Shown here: positions 35,716 through 47,633 of the stretch, in pieces | Position numbering within the stretch: the stretch's first letter is position 1 | Layout of the letters: every line of letters begins with the position of its first letter | Source: an uncultured Lachnospiraceae bacterium | GTDB taxonomy: Bacteria; Bacillota; Clostridia; Lachnospirales; Lachnospiraceae | Assembly: GCA_934899185.1 (NCBI GenBank) | Contig: CAKXYI010000004.1 | Span: 85,185-149,184 of the forward strand | Direction of reading: 5' to 3' | DNA length: 64,000 bases | The notes under the pieces: generated by a model | Database searches by the model: none | Told to the model about the DNA's origin: nothing | Seen by the model: the letters and a program-made list of their open reading frames with translations, nothing else | Program-made: the position numbers and the translations under genes

Positions 35716-36984
35716 TTGAAGGTGAAAGAATTCTTTCAGAAGATAAAGATAGATAAGATCACGGCATTTGTCAAAAAGAATGCAAGATATTTTGGCGCAG
35801 CAGCCGTCTTTGTGGCTATGGTGCTCATCCTTGCCAGATGTACAGACGGTACGGCATCGGACAAGGATCCGATGGCAGGCGCATATCAGCAGTATGCGGA
35901 AAGTGACAATCAGGAAGTCAATGACCTGATCACCAAATACTATGAGTATTATGCAGCAGGAGATACCGATTCCCTCAAACAGATTGCTACTCCGATCTCA
36001 GATGCAGAAGTCAGTTATATCCAGTTTTATAGTCAATACATTGAAAAGTACCAGAATTTAAAGGTCTATACTAAGCGCGGTTTGGACAAGAATTCTTATC
36101 TGTGTTCTGTATATTTGCAGATCAAGTTTGCAAATATTGATACACCGGCAGCAGGTCTGGATTTCTTCTATGTGCAGACCAAGGATGACGGCAGCCTCTA
36201 TATCAACAATGTATATGGTTCCTTCAACCAGTCCAATGGCGAATTTGATATGGATACCGATATTTCATCCCTGATCGCCACCTTTGAACAGCAGAGCGAT
36301 GTACTTGCTTTGCAGGCTGAGGTACAGCAGGAATGTAACGAGGCTATGCTGGCAGATGAAAATCTGAACACCTTTGTCAATACGACCCTACAGGATGCGA
36401 TCAAGCAGTGGGCAGCAGATTACAAGGCATCTGTAGCCAAGGCGGCGGAAGAAGCAGCGGCAGCCAAGGCGGCAGAGGAAGAAGCAGCAGCCAAGGCGGC
36501 AGAAGAAGCCAAGGCAGCAGAGGAGGCAGCGGCAGCCGAAGCGGCAGAAGCAGCCAATGCCAAGACCAAGGTCACCACGGACAAGATCAATGTGCGTGAT
36601 GCGGCTTCGGAGGACGGCAATCTCTTAGGACAGTTGGCATCTGGTACACAGGTTACCTGGTATGCAGATGAAAATGGCTGGGCAAAGATTGACTACAACG
36701 GCACCAAGGCTTATGTAAAGGCAGATTATCTGGCAGATGTATCCGGCGACAGTACACAGGATACAAGCCAGTCAACAAATAGCAGTGCAAACCTGACCCA
36801 GGGACAGGAGATCACACTTGCCAACACGGTCAATGTCCGTGAGAGCATGAGCGAGACGGCTTCCAAGGTGGCAGTTGCTTACGCAGGAGAACAGGTCACT
36901 GTGATTGAGTCTTATGCAGATGGATGGACTAAGGTCAATTACAATGGCAAGCAGGGATACTGCAAGACAGAATACTTACAGTAA
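35716..36984 (+). CDS. Membrane-anchored SH3-domain surface protein with Ala/Glu coiled coil
   Basis: The 422-residue protein has one N-terminal transmembrane helix (about 27-46), an extracellular alpha/beta domain (about 60-220), an Ala/Glu/Lys-rich repeat forming a coiled coil (about 235-280), and two bacterial SH3 domains at the C-terminus (about 285-345 and 365-422; NVRDAASEDG...GWAKIDYNG and NVRESMSETA...GWTKVNYNG). Such SH3b pairs usually bind peptidoglycan. The N-terminal domain is not one I can name. Start codon TTG at 35716 is chosen because GGAGGTGA is six bases upstream. A cell-wall-sensing or wall-binding role is an inference. Confidence 0.8.
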   Translation: MKVKEFFQKIKIDKITAFVKKNARYFGAAAVFVAMVLILARCTDGTASDKDPMAGAYQQYAESDNQEVNDLITKYYEYYAAGDTDSLKQIATPISDAEVSYIQFYSQYIEKYQNLKVYTKRGLDKNSYLCSVYLQIKFANIDTPAAGLDFFYVQTKDDGSLYINNVYGSFNQSNGEFDMDTDISSLIATFEQQSDVLALQAEVQQECNEAMLADENLNTFVNTTLQDAIKQWAADYKASVAKAAEEAAAAKAAEEEAAAKAAEEAKAAEEAAAAEAAEAANAKTKVTTDKINVRDAASEDGNLLGQLASGTQVTWYADENGWAKIDYNGTKAYVKADYLADVSGDSTQDTSQSTNSSANLTQGQEITLANTVNVRESMSETASKVAVAYAGEQVTVIESYADGWTKVNYNGKQGYCKTEYLQ

Positions 36985-37009
36985 AAGCAGTTTTTATAAC
37001 GTATCTTTA

Positions 37010-37036
37010 GGGGCAGTCCATATGGTCTGTCCCTTT
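37010..37036 (+). terminator. Probable terminator after the SH3 protein gene
   Basis: A stem of about 10 bp with one mismatch and one wobble (GGGGCAGTCC/GGTCTGTCCC) closed by an ATAT loop, then TTTCG; the T run is only three bases. Confidence 0.5.
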
Positions 37037-37071
37037 CGTAGCCTTATAGGAATCGGATAGAAAGGAGACCC

Positions 37072-39790
<2,719 letters not shown>

Positions 39791-39818
39791 AGAATAGGGA
39801 TAGAAAGAGGGGGCAATT

Positions 39819-40748
39819 ATGCCGATCAAAACACAGAGCGATCTGCCTGCAAAGGCGATCTTAGAACATGAAAATATATTTGTTATGGACGAGGAAAGGG
39901 CATTACATCAGGATATCCGCCCGATTGAGATCGGAATCCTGAACCTCATGCCTTTAAAGGAAGATACGGAACTGCAGATGCTGCGATCCCTGTCAAATTC
40001 TCCACTTCAAGTAGATATTACTTTTATTGCTGTGGAGAGCCATATTTCAAAAAATACGTCCATGAGCCATTTGAACAAGTTTTACCAGACTTTTGGTGAC
40101 ATCAAAAACCGTAATCTGGATGGTCTGATCATCACGGGAGCACCGGTGGAACTGCATGATTTTGAAGAAGTGGACTATTGGGATGAACTGGTCGAGATTA
40201 TGGAGTGGTCAAAGACACATGTGACCTGTACTTTTTACCAGTGCTGGGGCGCACAGGCAGGGCTGTATTATCACTACGGCATCAAAAAAGAGATCTTAGA
40301 TAAAAAGATCTTTGGCGTCTACAAGCACAAGGTGCAAAACCGCAAGATTCCATTGGTACGCGGTTTTGACGATTATTTCATGGCACCACATTCCAGACAC
40401 ACCAAAATGGACGAGGATGCCATTCGAAACAACCCGGATCTGATTGTGCTGGCAGAGTCGGAAGAAGCAGGCATCTTTTTGATCCTGTCCAAGGATAACA
40501 GCCAGATCTTTTGTATGGGGCACCCGGAATACGACCGTCTTACCTTGGATAAAGAGTACAAGCGAGATCTGGAAAAAGGCATGGATATCCAGATGCCGGT
40601 CAATTATTATCCCAATGATGATGTGAACGAAAGACCGCTTTTACAATGGCGTTCCCATGCAAACTGCTTATATACCAATTATCTGGATTATTATGTCTAC
40701 CAGATGACACCGTATGATTTGCACTGGTTGCCAAAAGACAAAAGATAA
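39819..40748 (+). CDS. metA: Homoserine O-acetyltransferase (MetA fold)
   Basis: The 309-residue enzyme activates homoserine in methionine synthesis. The nucleophile is Cys142 (FYQCWGAQAGL), and the His-Glu pair is in FCMGHPEYDRLTL. Position 111 is Glu (ITGAPVE). Published work on the Bacillus cereus enzyme linked Glu111 to acetyl-CoA use and Gly111 to succinyl-CoA use, so this copy should transfer acetyl groups despite belonging to the MetA family. AGAGGGGG precedes the ATG. No methionine-responsive riboswitch is visible in the 28-base upstream gap; it follows ligA closely and may be cotranscribed. Confidence 0.93.
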   Translation: MPIKTQSDLPAKAILEHENIFVMDEERALHQDIRPIEIGILNLMPLKEDTELQMLRSLSNSPLQVDITFIAVESHISKNTSMSHLNKFYQTFGDIKNRNLDGLIITGAPVELHDFEEVDYWDELVEIMEWSKTHVTCTFYQCWGAQAGLYYHYGIKKEILDKKIFGVYKHKVQNRKIPLVRGFDDYFMAPHSRHTKMDEDAIRNNPDLIVLAESEEAGIFLILSKDNSQIFCMGHPEYDRLTLDKEYKRDLEKGMDIQMPVNYYPNDDVNERPLLQWRSHANCLYTNYLDYYVYQMTPYDLHWLPKDKR

Positions 40749-40753
40749 AAAAC

Positions 40754-40782
40754 TTCCCAATTTACGGGAGGTCTGATATAAT
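40754..40782 (+). promoter_or_regulatory. Sigma-A promoter of the asp23-family gene
   Basis: TTCCCA, 17 bases, TATAAT. An imperfect stem (ACTTCCC/GGGAGGT, 40752-40772) overlaps the spacer and may serve metA, but lacks a T run. Confidence 0.6.
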
Positions 40783-40814
40783 AATGCTAAGAATATGTTT
40801 AGGAGGCTACCGAT

Positions 40815-41192
40815 ATGGCAGATGATAGAAAGAGTTTTGTTATCAAAGAGAGCGAAAATGGTGGGATCAATATCACAGATGAAGTAGTTGCAATTATCGC
40901 AGGACTTGCTGCTACAGAGGTGGAAGGTGTATCTTCCCTGGCTGGAAATCTGACCAATGAAGTGATCAGCAAGGCTGGGATGAACAAGTTATCCAAGGGT
41001 GTAAAGATCATCACAGAAGAAGAAAACAAAGTTGCAGTACGTTTGGGAGTGAATATCTCTTATGGCTATGAGATTCCAAAGATCTGCCAGCAGGTGCAGG
41101 ACAAGGTCAAGAATGCGATTGAGAACATGGTAGGACTTGAGGTCATCAGCGTAGATATCAAGATTGCATCTGTAGCGGTTGCAGGGGAATAA
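40815..41192 (+). CDS. Asp23/Gls24-family protein (YqhY-like)
   Basis: The 125-residue protein is of the Asp23/Gls24 (DUF322) family; GGINITDEVVAIIAGLAATEVEGVSSLAG is the family's opening. Bacillus YqhY, encoded just before nusB, affects acetyl-CoA carboxylase activity and fatty acid synthesis; other members respond to envelope stress. The gene order with nusB is the same here, supporting a YqhY orthologue. It has its own promoter, and AGGAGG lies about eight bases before the ATG. Confidence 0.88.
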   Translation: MADDRKSFVIKESENGGINITDEVVAIIAGLAATEVEGVSSLAGNLTNEVISKAGMNKLSKGVKIITEEENKVAVRLGVNISYGYEIPKICQQVQDKVKNAIENMVGLEVISVDIKIASVAVAGE

Positions 41193-41227
41193 TTCTTTTG
41201 TTTTATCAAGGAGTGCGCTATAATCAA

Positions 41228-41253
41228 GGGTGTCTGAAAGGACATCCTTTTTT
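41228..41253 (+). terminator. Rho-independent terminator after the asp23 gene, overlapped by a -10 element
   Basis: Stem GGGTGTC/GACATCC (one wobble), loop TGAAAG, six T. A TATAAT at 41219-41224 sits just upstream, so any transcript starting from it (about 41231) would begin inside this hairpin. Confidence 0.8.
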
Positions 41254-41297
41254 ACCATACTATCAATACATTGAGGGAGCGGAAAAGGTCTATGACA

Positions 41298-41732
41298 ATG
41301 ACAAGAAGACAAATCAGAGAAGAGATATTTAAGATCATCTTTCAGGCAGATTTTCATGCGCAGGAAGATCTACCGGAGCAGGTAGATCTATTCTTGCAGG
41401 ATGAGAGCGAGCCGGAGAAAGAGACAGAAGAATTCCCGGTCAAAAGCGACAAGGAATTAGAACAGGAAAAATACATTGCAGACAAGAGCAGTGATATCTT
41501 TGCACATGTCGAGGAACTCGATGCGATTATCGATGAGGCAGTGGAGGGCTGGAAGACCAGCCGTATGGCAAAGGTCGACCTGTCTTTGATCCGTCTGGCA
41601 GTCTATGAGATCCGATACGAGAAATTGCCCAAGGGTGTTGCCATCAATGAAGCCGTAGAACTGGCAAAGACTTATGGCACAGACCAGTCAGCAGGATTTG
41701 TCAATGGAGTATTAGCAAGGATCCATGAATAA
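41298..41732 (+). CDS. nusB: Transcription antitermination factor NusB
   Basis: The 144-residue helical RNA-binding protein begins [20 protein letters not shown] and carries the C-terminal [30 protein letters not shown], both NusB signatures. It forms the NusB-NusE complex on boxA of rRNA operons. An insertion of acidic residues (about 30-60) makes it slightly longer than E. coli NusB. The ATG at 41298 has AAAAGG nine bases upstream; 41292 is an alternative two codons earlier. Its stop overlaps the xseA start by eight bases. Confidence 0.9.
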   Translation: MTRRQIREEIFKIIFQADFHAQEDLPEQVDLFLQDESEPEKETEEFPVKSDKELEQEKYIADKSSDIFAHVEELDAIIDEAVEGWKTSRMAKVDLSLIRLAVYEIRYEKLPKGVAINEAVELAKTYGTDQSAGFVNGVLARIHE

Positions 41733-42951
41733 AAATATCTATGGTGTAGGGCAGGTCAATGCCTATATCCAGCGGATGTTTGCAGAGGATTTTTTACTCC
41801 GAGATATCCGTATCAAGGGAGAGGTTTCCAACTGCAAATATCATTCCAGCGGTCATATCTACTTTACCCTAAAGGATGCAGGCGGAGCGATCTCAGCTAT
41901 CCTCTTTCGCGGGAACCGCGTCAAGGGGCTGCGTTTTCCTATGAAGGATGGAGATCAGGTTGTGGTCACAGGTTCCGTGTCCGTCTATGAAAAGGGCGGT
42001 ACCTATCAGATCTATGCGAAAGAGATCACGCTGGATGGGGCAGGAGATCTGTATGTACGTTTTGAACAGTTAAAAAAAGAATTGGAAGAAATGGGCATGT
42101 TTGCCGCAGAGTACAAAAAGCCCATTCCCCGTTTTGCACAGCGGATCGGCATTGTGACGGCACCGACCGGCGCAGCCGTGCGGGATATCATCCAGATCTC
42201 CAAAAGACGCAATCCCCATGTATCCATTGTCTTATATCCGGCTTTGGTACAGGGCGAGGGAGCCGTGGAGAGTATCATTTCCGGTATCATGGCGCTGGAT
42301 GCCATGGATTTAGATGTTTTGATCGTCGGCAGAGGTGGTGGCTCGATCGAAGACCTATGGGCATTTAATGAGGAAGCCGTAGCCAGAGCCGTGTTCAACT
42401 GCAATACACCGGTCATCACGGCGGTGGGGCATGAGACGGATACGACGATCTGTGATTTTGTGGCTGATCTGCGCGCACCGACACCGTCGGCGGCAGCCGA
42501 ACTGGCTGTCTTTTCCTATGAGGAGGCCGTTGGTGCTTTGGCATCCGTCCAGGCCCGTATGCACCAGTCCATGCAGATGCATCTGCAAAAGGACAGACAG
42601 ACCTTGGAAGGACTAAAAAGGCAGATGCTGCTTTTGAGTCCAATGGGACGGCTCAATGAAAAAAGACAGTATGCCATGCATTTGGAAGACCGTTTGCAAC
42701 AGACGATGCGAAGAAGGCTGGATGGCTTTGATGGGCGGATGCGACTTTTGGCAGAGCGTCTGGAGGGCATGTCGCCTTTGAAAAAACTGGCACAGGGCTA
42801 TGCTTATGTAGCAGATGAGAGTGGACATTGCCTGTCTTCAATACAAGGTCTTGCAGCCGGAGATCCGGTGCAGGTCTATGTGTGTGACGGCAGGATGCAG
42901 GCTGTTATAAAAGAAATCGATGAGGATGTAGCATGGAAGAAAAAGAATTGA
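41725..42951 (+). CDS. xseA: Exodeoxyribonuclease VII, large subunit
   Basis: The 408-residue subunit has an OB-fold N-terminus (about 18-95: [27 protein letters not shown]), the catalytic core ([67 protein letters not shown]) and a C-terminal coiled coil. With XseB it degrades single-stranded DNA from both ends. The start overlaps nusB, and the end overlaps xseB by 19 bases, showing tight translational coupling. Confidence 0.95.
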   Translation: MNKNIYGVGQVNAYIQRMFAEDFLLRDIRIKGEVSNCKYHSSGHIYFTLKDAGGAISAILFRGNRVKGLRFPMKDGDQVVVTGSVSVYEKGGTYQIYAKEITLDGAGDLYVRFEQLKKELEEMGMFAAEYKKPIPRFAQRIGIVTAPTGAAVRDIIQISKRRNPHVSIVLYPALVQGEGAVESIISGIMALDAMDLDVLIVGRGGGSIEDLWAFNEEAVARAVFNCNTPVITAVGHETDTTICDFVADLRAPTPSAAAELAVFSYEEAVGALASVQARMHQSMQMHLQKDRQTLEGLKRQMLLLSPMGRLNEKRQYAMHLEDRLQQTMRRRLDGFDGRMRLLAERLEGMSPLKKLAQGYAYVADESGHCLSSIQGLAAGDPVQVYVCDGRMQAVIKEIDEDVAWKKKN

Positions 42952-43151
42952 CCATAGAGCAGAGTTTTGCAGAAATTGAAGAGATCTTGAACAAGTTAGA
43001 GTCCAATGAAGTGACTTTGGAGGATTCTTTTTTGTTATATCAATCGGGCATGCAGCAGATCAAGCATTGCAATGACCTGATGAATGCCGTAGAGCAAAAG
43101 GTACAGATGTTAAACAGTAATGGTGAGTTAGAAACATTTGAAGAGGTGTAG
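42933..43151 (+). CDS. xseB: Exodeoxyribonuclease VII, small subunit
   Basis: This 72-residue acidic helical protein matches XseB in size and pattern ([35 protein letters not shown]). It binds XseA in multiple copies. It overlaps the end of xseA and lies two bases before ispA. Confidence 0.93.
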   Translation: MEEKELTIEQSFAEIEEILNKLESNEVTLEDSFLLYQSGMQQIKHCNDLMNAVEQKVQMLNSNGELETFEEV

Positions 43152-43153
43152 TT

Positions 43154-44050
43154 ATGGATATCAATAAGGAAATCGCCTATAAGGCAAGTGACGCAGATCG
43201 TATGATCTATCGCGTGTTACCGGCAGAAAAAGGTTATCAGAAGACAGTATTTCAGGCAATGAATTATAGTGTTTTGGCAGGAGGTAAGCGGATCCGTCCC
43301 ATCCTCATGCTGGAGACTTACAAATTATTCGGTGGTTCCAACAAGGCAATTGAATCTTTTGTGGCTGCGATTGAAATGATCCACACATATTCTTTAGTGC
43401 ATGATGATCTGCCAGCCATGGATGATGATGAACTGCGTCGTGGCAAATTGACGACACATGCCAAATTTGGCGAGGCTATGGGCGTTTTGGCAGGTGACGG
43501 CTTGCTCAATTATGCCTTTGAGGTTGCGCTGGATACTTTGGATGAGACTAAGGGAGTTGACAACAGCGCGGTCATCCGTTCACTCAAGGTTCTGGCAAAG
43601 AAAGCCGGTATTTATGGCATGATCGGCGGGCAGGTCGTAGATGTGGAAGCCGAGAAACAATATGGTATCTCCAAGAACCGTTTGGATTTTATTTATGGGT
43701 TAAAGACCGGAGCCCTGATCGAGGCAGCCATGATGATCGGTGCCATTTTAGGTGGTGCGACTGATGAAGAAGTCGGACAGATCGAAGAGGTGGCAAAAAA
43801 GATCGGGCTGGCTTTTCAGATTCAGGATGATGTCTTGGACGTGATCGGTGAGACAGAGACGATCGGCAAATCTGTTGGCAGTGATGAGAAGAATCAGAAG
43901 GCAACCTATGTTGTATTTGAAGGTTTAGAAAAAGCAAAGCAGGAAGTGGCAGATCTGACAGATGATGCAATCGCTATTTTACAGGAACTTCCATACGAAA
44001 ACCCATTCTTAACAGAACTATTACGATGGATGGTGCTTCGCGATAAGTAG
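43154..44050 (+). CDS. ispA: Polyprenyl (farnesyl-type) diphosphate synthase
   Basis: The 298-residue enzyme extends dimethylallyl diphosphate with isopentenyl diphosphate to farnesyl or geranylgeranyl diphosphate. The first aspartate-rich motif is VHDDLPAMDDDELRRG (about 83-98) and the second is FQIQDDVLDVIGE (about 223-235). GGKRIRP is the substrate-binding segment. The XseB-IspA-Dxs order is common and supports farnesyl diphosphate synthase, but the product length is inferred. GAGGTG in the end of xseB serves as ribosome site. Confidence 0.93.
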   Translation: MDINKEIAYKASDADRMIYRVLPAEKGYQKTVFQAMNYSVLAGGKRIRPILMLETYKLFGGSNKAIESFVAAIEMIHTYSLVHDDLPAMDDDELRRGKLTTHAKFGEAMGVLAGDGLLNYAFEVALDTLDETKGVDNSAVIRSLKVLAKKAGIYGMIGGQVVDVEAEKQYGISKNRLDFIYGLKTGALIEAAMMIGAILGGATDEEVGQIEEVAKKIGLAFQIQDDVLDVIGETETIGKSVGSDEKNQKATYVVFEGLEKAKQEVADLTDDAIAILQELPYENPFLTELLRWMVLRDK

Positions 44051-44062
44051 AGGATGAGACTT

Positions 44063-45916
44063 ATGGTGTTAGATAAGATACAAAAAGAAAATGATATTAA
44101 GAATTTGACACCGGCAGAGATAGATGTCTTACGGCAGGAAATCCGTACTTTTTTGATCGAAAAGATCTCAGAGCTCGGCGGACATTTGGCATCCAACTTA
44201 GGAACCGTGGAGTTGACTATGGCATTGCATCTTTTTCTGGATTTGCCAAAGGATAAGATCGTGTGGGACGTGGGACACCAGTCTTATACCCACAAGATCC
44301 TGACTGGACGAAAGGATGACTTTGCCCATCTGCGCCAATATGGTGGCATGAGTGGCTTTCCAAAGCGGACAGAGAGTCCTTGTGATTCCTTCGACACCGG
44401 GCACAGTTCTACTTCTATCTCTGCAGGCCTTGGACTGGCATGGGCGAGAGAGTTACAGAACGAGGACTACAAGGTGGTTTCGGTGATTGGTGACGGAGCC
44501 CTGACAGGCGGTATGGCATATGAGGCGATGAACAATGCGGCTGCTCTCAAAAAGAATTTTATCATTGTATTAAACGACAACAATATGTCGATCTCAGAAA
44601 ATGTCGGCGGGATGTCTAGGCATTTGTCAAAACTGCGTACCAGTACGAATTATGTGGAATTAAAAGAGGGCGTGCAGTCTTCCTTGGAAAAGATCCCGGT
44701 CTATGGCGAGCGCATAGTATCCGGTATCCGCAAGACCAAGAGCAGTATCAAACAGATGGTGATCCCGGGCATGATCTTTGAAGATATGGGGATCATGTAT
44801 TTAGGACCTGTGGATGGGCATGACATATTGGCTATGCTCAAAGTCTTTCAGGAGGCTTCGCAGGTACAGGGACCGGTCTTAGTGCATGTCCTTACCAAGA
44901 AAGGATATGGCTACCGTCCGGCAGAAAGACATCCGTCCCGTTTCCACGGTACGGCACCTTTTGATATTGAGACAGGAATCCCGCTTTCCCATGGAAAAGC
45001 GACCTATACCGATGTATTTTCGACCGTTATGCGCAAGATGGGAGACCGGGACGACAAGTTAGTCGCTATCACGGCAGCTATGGCAGACGGTTGTGGACTC
45101 AAGCGTTTTCACAATATGTTCCCGGATCGTTTTTTTGATGTGGGGATTGCGGAAGAACACGCCGTGACCTTTGCCGCTGCACTTGCAGCAGGAGGCATGC
45201 ATCCGGTCTTTGCGGTCTATTCCTCCTTTTTACAGAGGGGTTATGACCAGATCCTGCATGATGTCTGTATGCAAAATCTTCCGGTCGTCTTTGCTATTGA
45301 CCGGGCAGGACTTGTCGGCAGTGATGGAGAGACCCATCAGGGAGTTTTTGACCTTTCCTACCTGACCGAAATGCCAAATATGACCGTCATGGCACCGAAA
45401 AACAAATGGGAACTTTCCGATATGTTAAAGTTTGCGATCGCCTATGATGCGCCGATTGCTCTTCGTTATCCGAGAGGAGAGGCATATGACGGCTTACAGG
45501 AGCACCGCCAGCCGGTCGTTTACGGCAAGTGTGAGGAGATCACAGCGGGGCAGGACATACTCTTGTTTGCCCTAGGCAGTATGGTAAAGACAGCAGAGGC
45601 TGTCTGTGGGCAGTTGAGGGAAAAGGGCATAGAGGCAACGCTTGTCAATGCCAGATTTGCCAAGCCATTTGATGAGGCATATCTAAAAGAAGCCATGGCA
45701 AAGCATTCTTTGATCGTTACCCTGGAAGAAAATGTTGCCCTGGGTGGTTTTGGCGAGCATGTGGCATGTTTCCTCAGGCAGGAAGGCTATACGGGACAGA
45801 TTCTTTCTATCGCGATCGGAGATCATTTTGTGGAGCATGGCAATGTGGCAGTCTTACAAAAAGAATTGGGGATCGATGCCGAGGGTGTGACGCGTCAGAT
45901 CTTAGAAAAATTATAG
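44063..45916 (+). CDS. dxs: 1-deoxy-D-xylulose-5-phosphate synthase
   Basis: The 617-residue thiamine-diphosphate enzyme starts the MEP isoprenoid pathway from pyruvate and glyceraldehyde 3-phosphate. The cofactor motif is GDGALTGGMAYEAMNNA ... NDNNMSISENVGG (about 140-185), and the catalytic Glu is in VGIAEEHAVTFAAALA. The transketolase C-terminal domain is complete. The ATG at 44063 is preferred over 44054 because AGAGG then has nine bases of spacing; the earlier start touches it. It is cotranscribed with ispA, giving one isoprenoid unit. Confidence 0.96.
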   Translation: MVLDKIQKENDIKNLTPAEIDVLRQEIRTFLIEKISELGGHLASNLGTVELTMALHLFLDLPKDKIVWDVGHQSYTHKILTGRKDDFAHLRQYGGMSGFPKRTESPCDSFDTGHSSTSISAGLGLAWARELQNEDYKVVSVIGDGALTGGMAYEAMNNAAALKKNFIIVLNDNNMSISENVGGMSRHLSKLRTSTNYVELKEGVQSSLEKIPVYGERIVSGIRKTKSSIKQMVIPGMIFEDMGIMYLGPVDGHDILAMLKVFQEASQVQGPVLVHVLTKKGYGYRPAERHPSRFHGTAPFDIETGIPLSHGKATYTDVFSTVMRKMGDRDDKLVAITAAMADGCGLKRFHNMFPDRFFDVGIAEEHAVTFAAALAAGGMHPVFAVYSSFLQRGYDQILHDVCMQNLPVVFAIDRAGLVGSDGETHQGVFDLSYLTEMPNMTVMAPKNKWELSDMLKFAIAYDAPIALRYPRGEAYDGLQEHRQPVVYGKCEEITAGQDILLFALGSMVKTAEAVCGQLREKGIEATLVNARFAKPFDEAYLKEAMAKHSLIVTLEENVALGGFGEHVACFLRQEGYTGQILSIAIGDHFVEHGNVAVLQKELGIDAEGVTRQILEKL

Positions 45917-45927
45917 GATAGATGAGC

Positions 45928-46731
45928 ATGAAAGAACGTTTGGATGTTTTATTGGTACAAAAGGGACTTGCCCCTTCCAGAGAAAAGGCAAAGACCATGA
46001 TCATGGAAGGCAATGTCTTTGTGGACAACCAGAGAGAAGATAAGGCGGGCACCTTTTTTGATCCGTCAGTGAATATTGAGATCCATGGCAATACCCTGCG
46101 CTATGTCAGTCGCGGTGGACTGAAACTGGAAAAGGCGATGGCACACTTTGGCATTATCCTAGATGACAAGGTCTGCATGGATATTGGAGCATCGACCGGT
46201 GGATTTACCGATTGTATGTTACAAAACGGAGCAAAGAAGGTCTATGCCGTGGATGTAGGATATGGGCAGTTTGCGTGGAAACTGCGGCAGGATTCACGGG
46301 TGGTCTGCATGGAAAAGACTAACATCCGCTATGTGACACCGGATGATATTGGGGACGCTTTGGATTTTGCGTCTGTGGATGTATCTTTTATTTCACTGAC
46401 CAAGGTTTTGGGACCGGCAAAGGAACTCTTAAAAGACGGCGGACAGATGGTATGTCTCATCAAACCGCAATTTGAAGCGGGTAAGGACAAGGTTGGCAAA
46501 AAAGGCGTGGTAAGGGATCCGGCAGTACATAACGAGGTGATCGAGAGCGTGATCCTATTTGCAAAGTCCATTGGATTTGGCATTCTGCATTTGGACTACT
46601 CGCCGATCAAAGGGCCGGAAGGCAATATCGAGTATCTGGTACATATCGTAAAGGATGCCGAGGCAGAGAGTCAAGAAGTGATTGATGTGGGGGCAGTCGT
46701 AGCGGCAGCCCATGGAGAACTAGATAAATAG
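45928..46731 (+). CDS. tlyA: TlyA/YqxC-family rRNA methyltransferase
   Basis: The 267-residue protein has an N-terminal S4 RNA-binding domain (about 1-60: KERLDVLLVQKGLAPSREKAKTMIMEGNVFV) and an FtsJ-like SAM methyltransferase domain (DIGASTGGFTDCMLQNGAKKVYAVDVGYGQ, about 87-116). Mycobacterial TlyA 2'-O-methylates 16S and 23S rRNA; the Bacillus homologue YqxC sits in the same operon position. The ATG at 45928 is chosen for an AGGA nine bases upstream; 45922 is possible. 'Haemolysin' in old annotations should be ignored. Confidence 0.9.
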   Translation: MKERLDVLLVQKGLAPSREKAKTMIMEGNVFVDNQREDKAGTFFDPSVNIEIHGNTLRYVSRGGLKLEKAMAHFGIILDDKVCMDIGASTGGFTDCMLQNGAKKVYAVDVGYGQFAWKLRQDSRVVCMEKTNIRYVTPDDIGDALDFASVDVSFISLTKVLGPAKELLKDGGQMVCLIKPQFEAGKDKVGKKGVVRDPAVHNEVIESVILFAKSIGFGILHLDYSPIKGPEGNIEYLVHIVKDAEAESQEVIDVGAVVAAAHGELDK

Positions 46732-46733
46732 GC

Positions 46734-47588
46734 ATGAAACATTTTTTTGTTGTAGCAAGAGAAGATAAAAAAGAAATCTTAGAATTTGTGCAGAAACTGA
46801 CGGATTATATCGAAAAAAGGGGAGGAACCTGTTCCTATGGGATCAACCCGGATGATGCATTAGAAGCTGAACTGGATGTGCCGGAGGATACACAGGGTAT
46901 CTTAGTTGCCGGTGGTGATGGTACGGTGATCCGAGCTGCGCAGAATATTTTTGGAAAAAATATCCCTATGATCGGGATCAACCACGGGCATCTGGGCTAT
47001 CTGTGTGATCTGGATGATGCATCGGTCTATGATGCCATTGATGCCATGATGGCAGGTGATTATAGCATTGAGGAACGGATGATGTTGTCCGGGCATATGG
47101 TAGATGCCGAGGGCAATGTGGGCAAAGGGATTCAGGCACTCAATGACATTGTGCTTTGTTCAAGTGCAGGTCTTCAGGTCATGCATGTTGTCGTTTATGT
47201 CAACGGGCAGTATCTCTATGCCTATAATTGTGATGGTGTGATCTTTGCGACACCGACCGGATCGACGGCATACAATCTTTCCGCCAATGGTCCGATCGTC
47301 AATCCTATGACCAATCTCATCCTTTTGACACCGATCAATCCGCATACCCTAAATGCCAGAAGCATTGTCCTGGATCCCTACGATGAATTGGTGATCGAGA
47401 TCGAGTCGCGCAGGGAAGATGGGACAGAGGAAGCTGAGATCAGTTTTGATGGCAATCATAAGAGATTATTACATCCGGGAGAAAAACTCGTCGTACATCG
47501 GGCAAAAGAGACCACAAAGATGATCCATTTGCGGGATGTGAGTTTTCTGGATCGCATCCGCACCAAGTTACAGGCGGACGATGATTGA
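46734..47588 (+). CDS. nadK: NAD kinase
   Basis: The 284-residue enzyme phosphorylates NAD to NADP. The GGDGT motif is seen in GILVAGGDGTVIRAAQ (about 55-72), and GINHGHLGYLCDLD and FATPTGSTAYNLSANGPIV complete the active site. It starts two bases after the tlyA stop without a strong ribosome site, suggesting coupled translation. The order tlyA-nadK-argR-recN is the common Firmicute one. Confidence 0.95.
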   Translation: MKHFFVVAREDKKEILEFVQKLTDYIEKRGGTCSYGINPDDALEAELDVPEDTQGILVAGGDGTVIRAAQNIFGKNIPMIGINHGHLGYLCDLDDASVYDAIDAMMAGDYSIEERMMLSGHMVDAEGNVGKGIQALNDIVLCSSAGLQVMHVVVYVNGQYLYAYNCDGVIFATPTGSTAYNLSANGPIVNPMTNLILLTPINPHTLNARSIVLDPYDELVIEIESRREDGTEEAEISFDGNHKRLLHPGEKLVVHRAKETTKMIHLRDVSFLDRIRTKLQADDD

Positions 47589-47633
47589 TGGTGTATAGAT
47601 AGATTTGTTTGATACAGTATAAGAGGTAAGGAC

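Noticed and set aside
36420..36620. Ala/Ser-rich minus-strand ORF
   Set aside because: A shadow of the Ala/Glu repeat in the SH3 protein gene; no start signal of its own.
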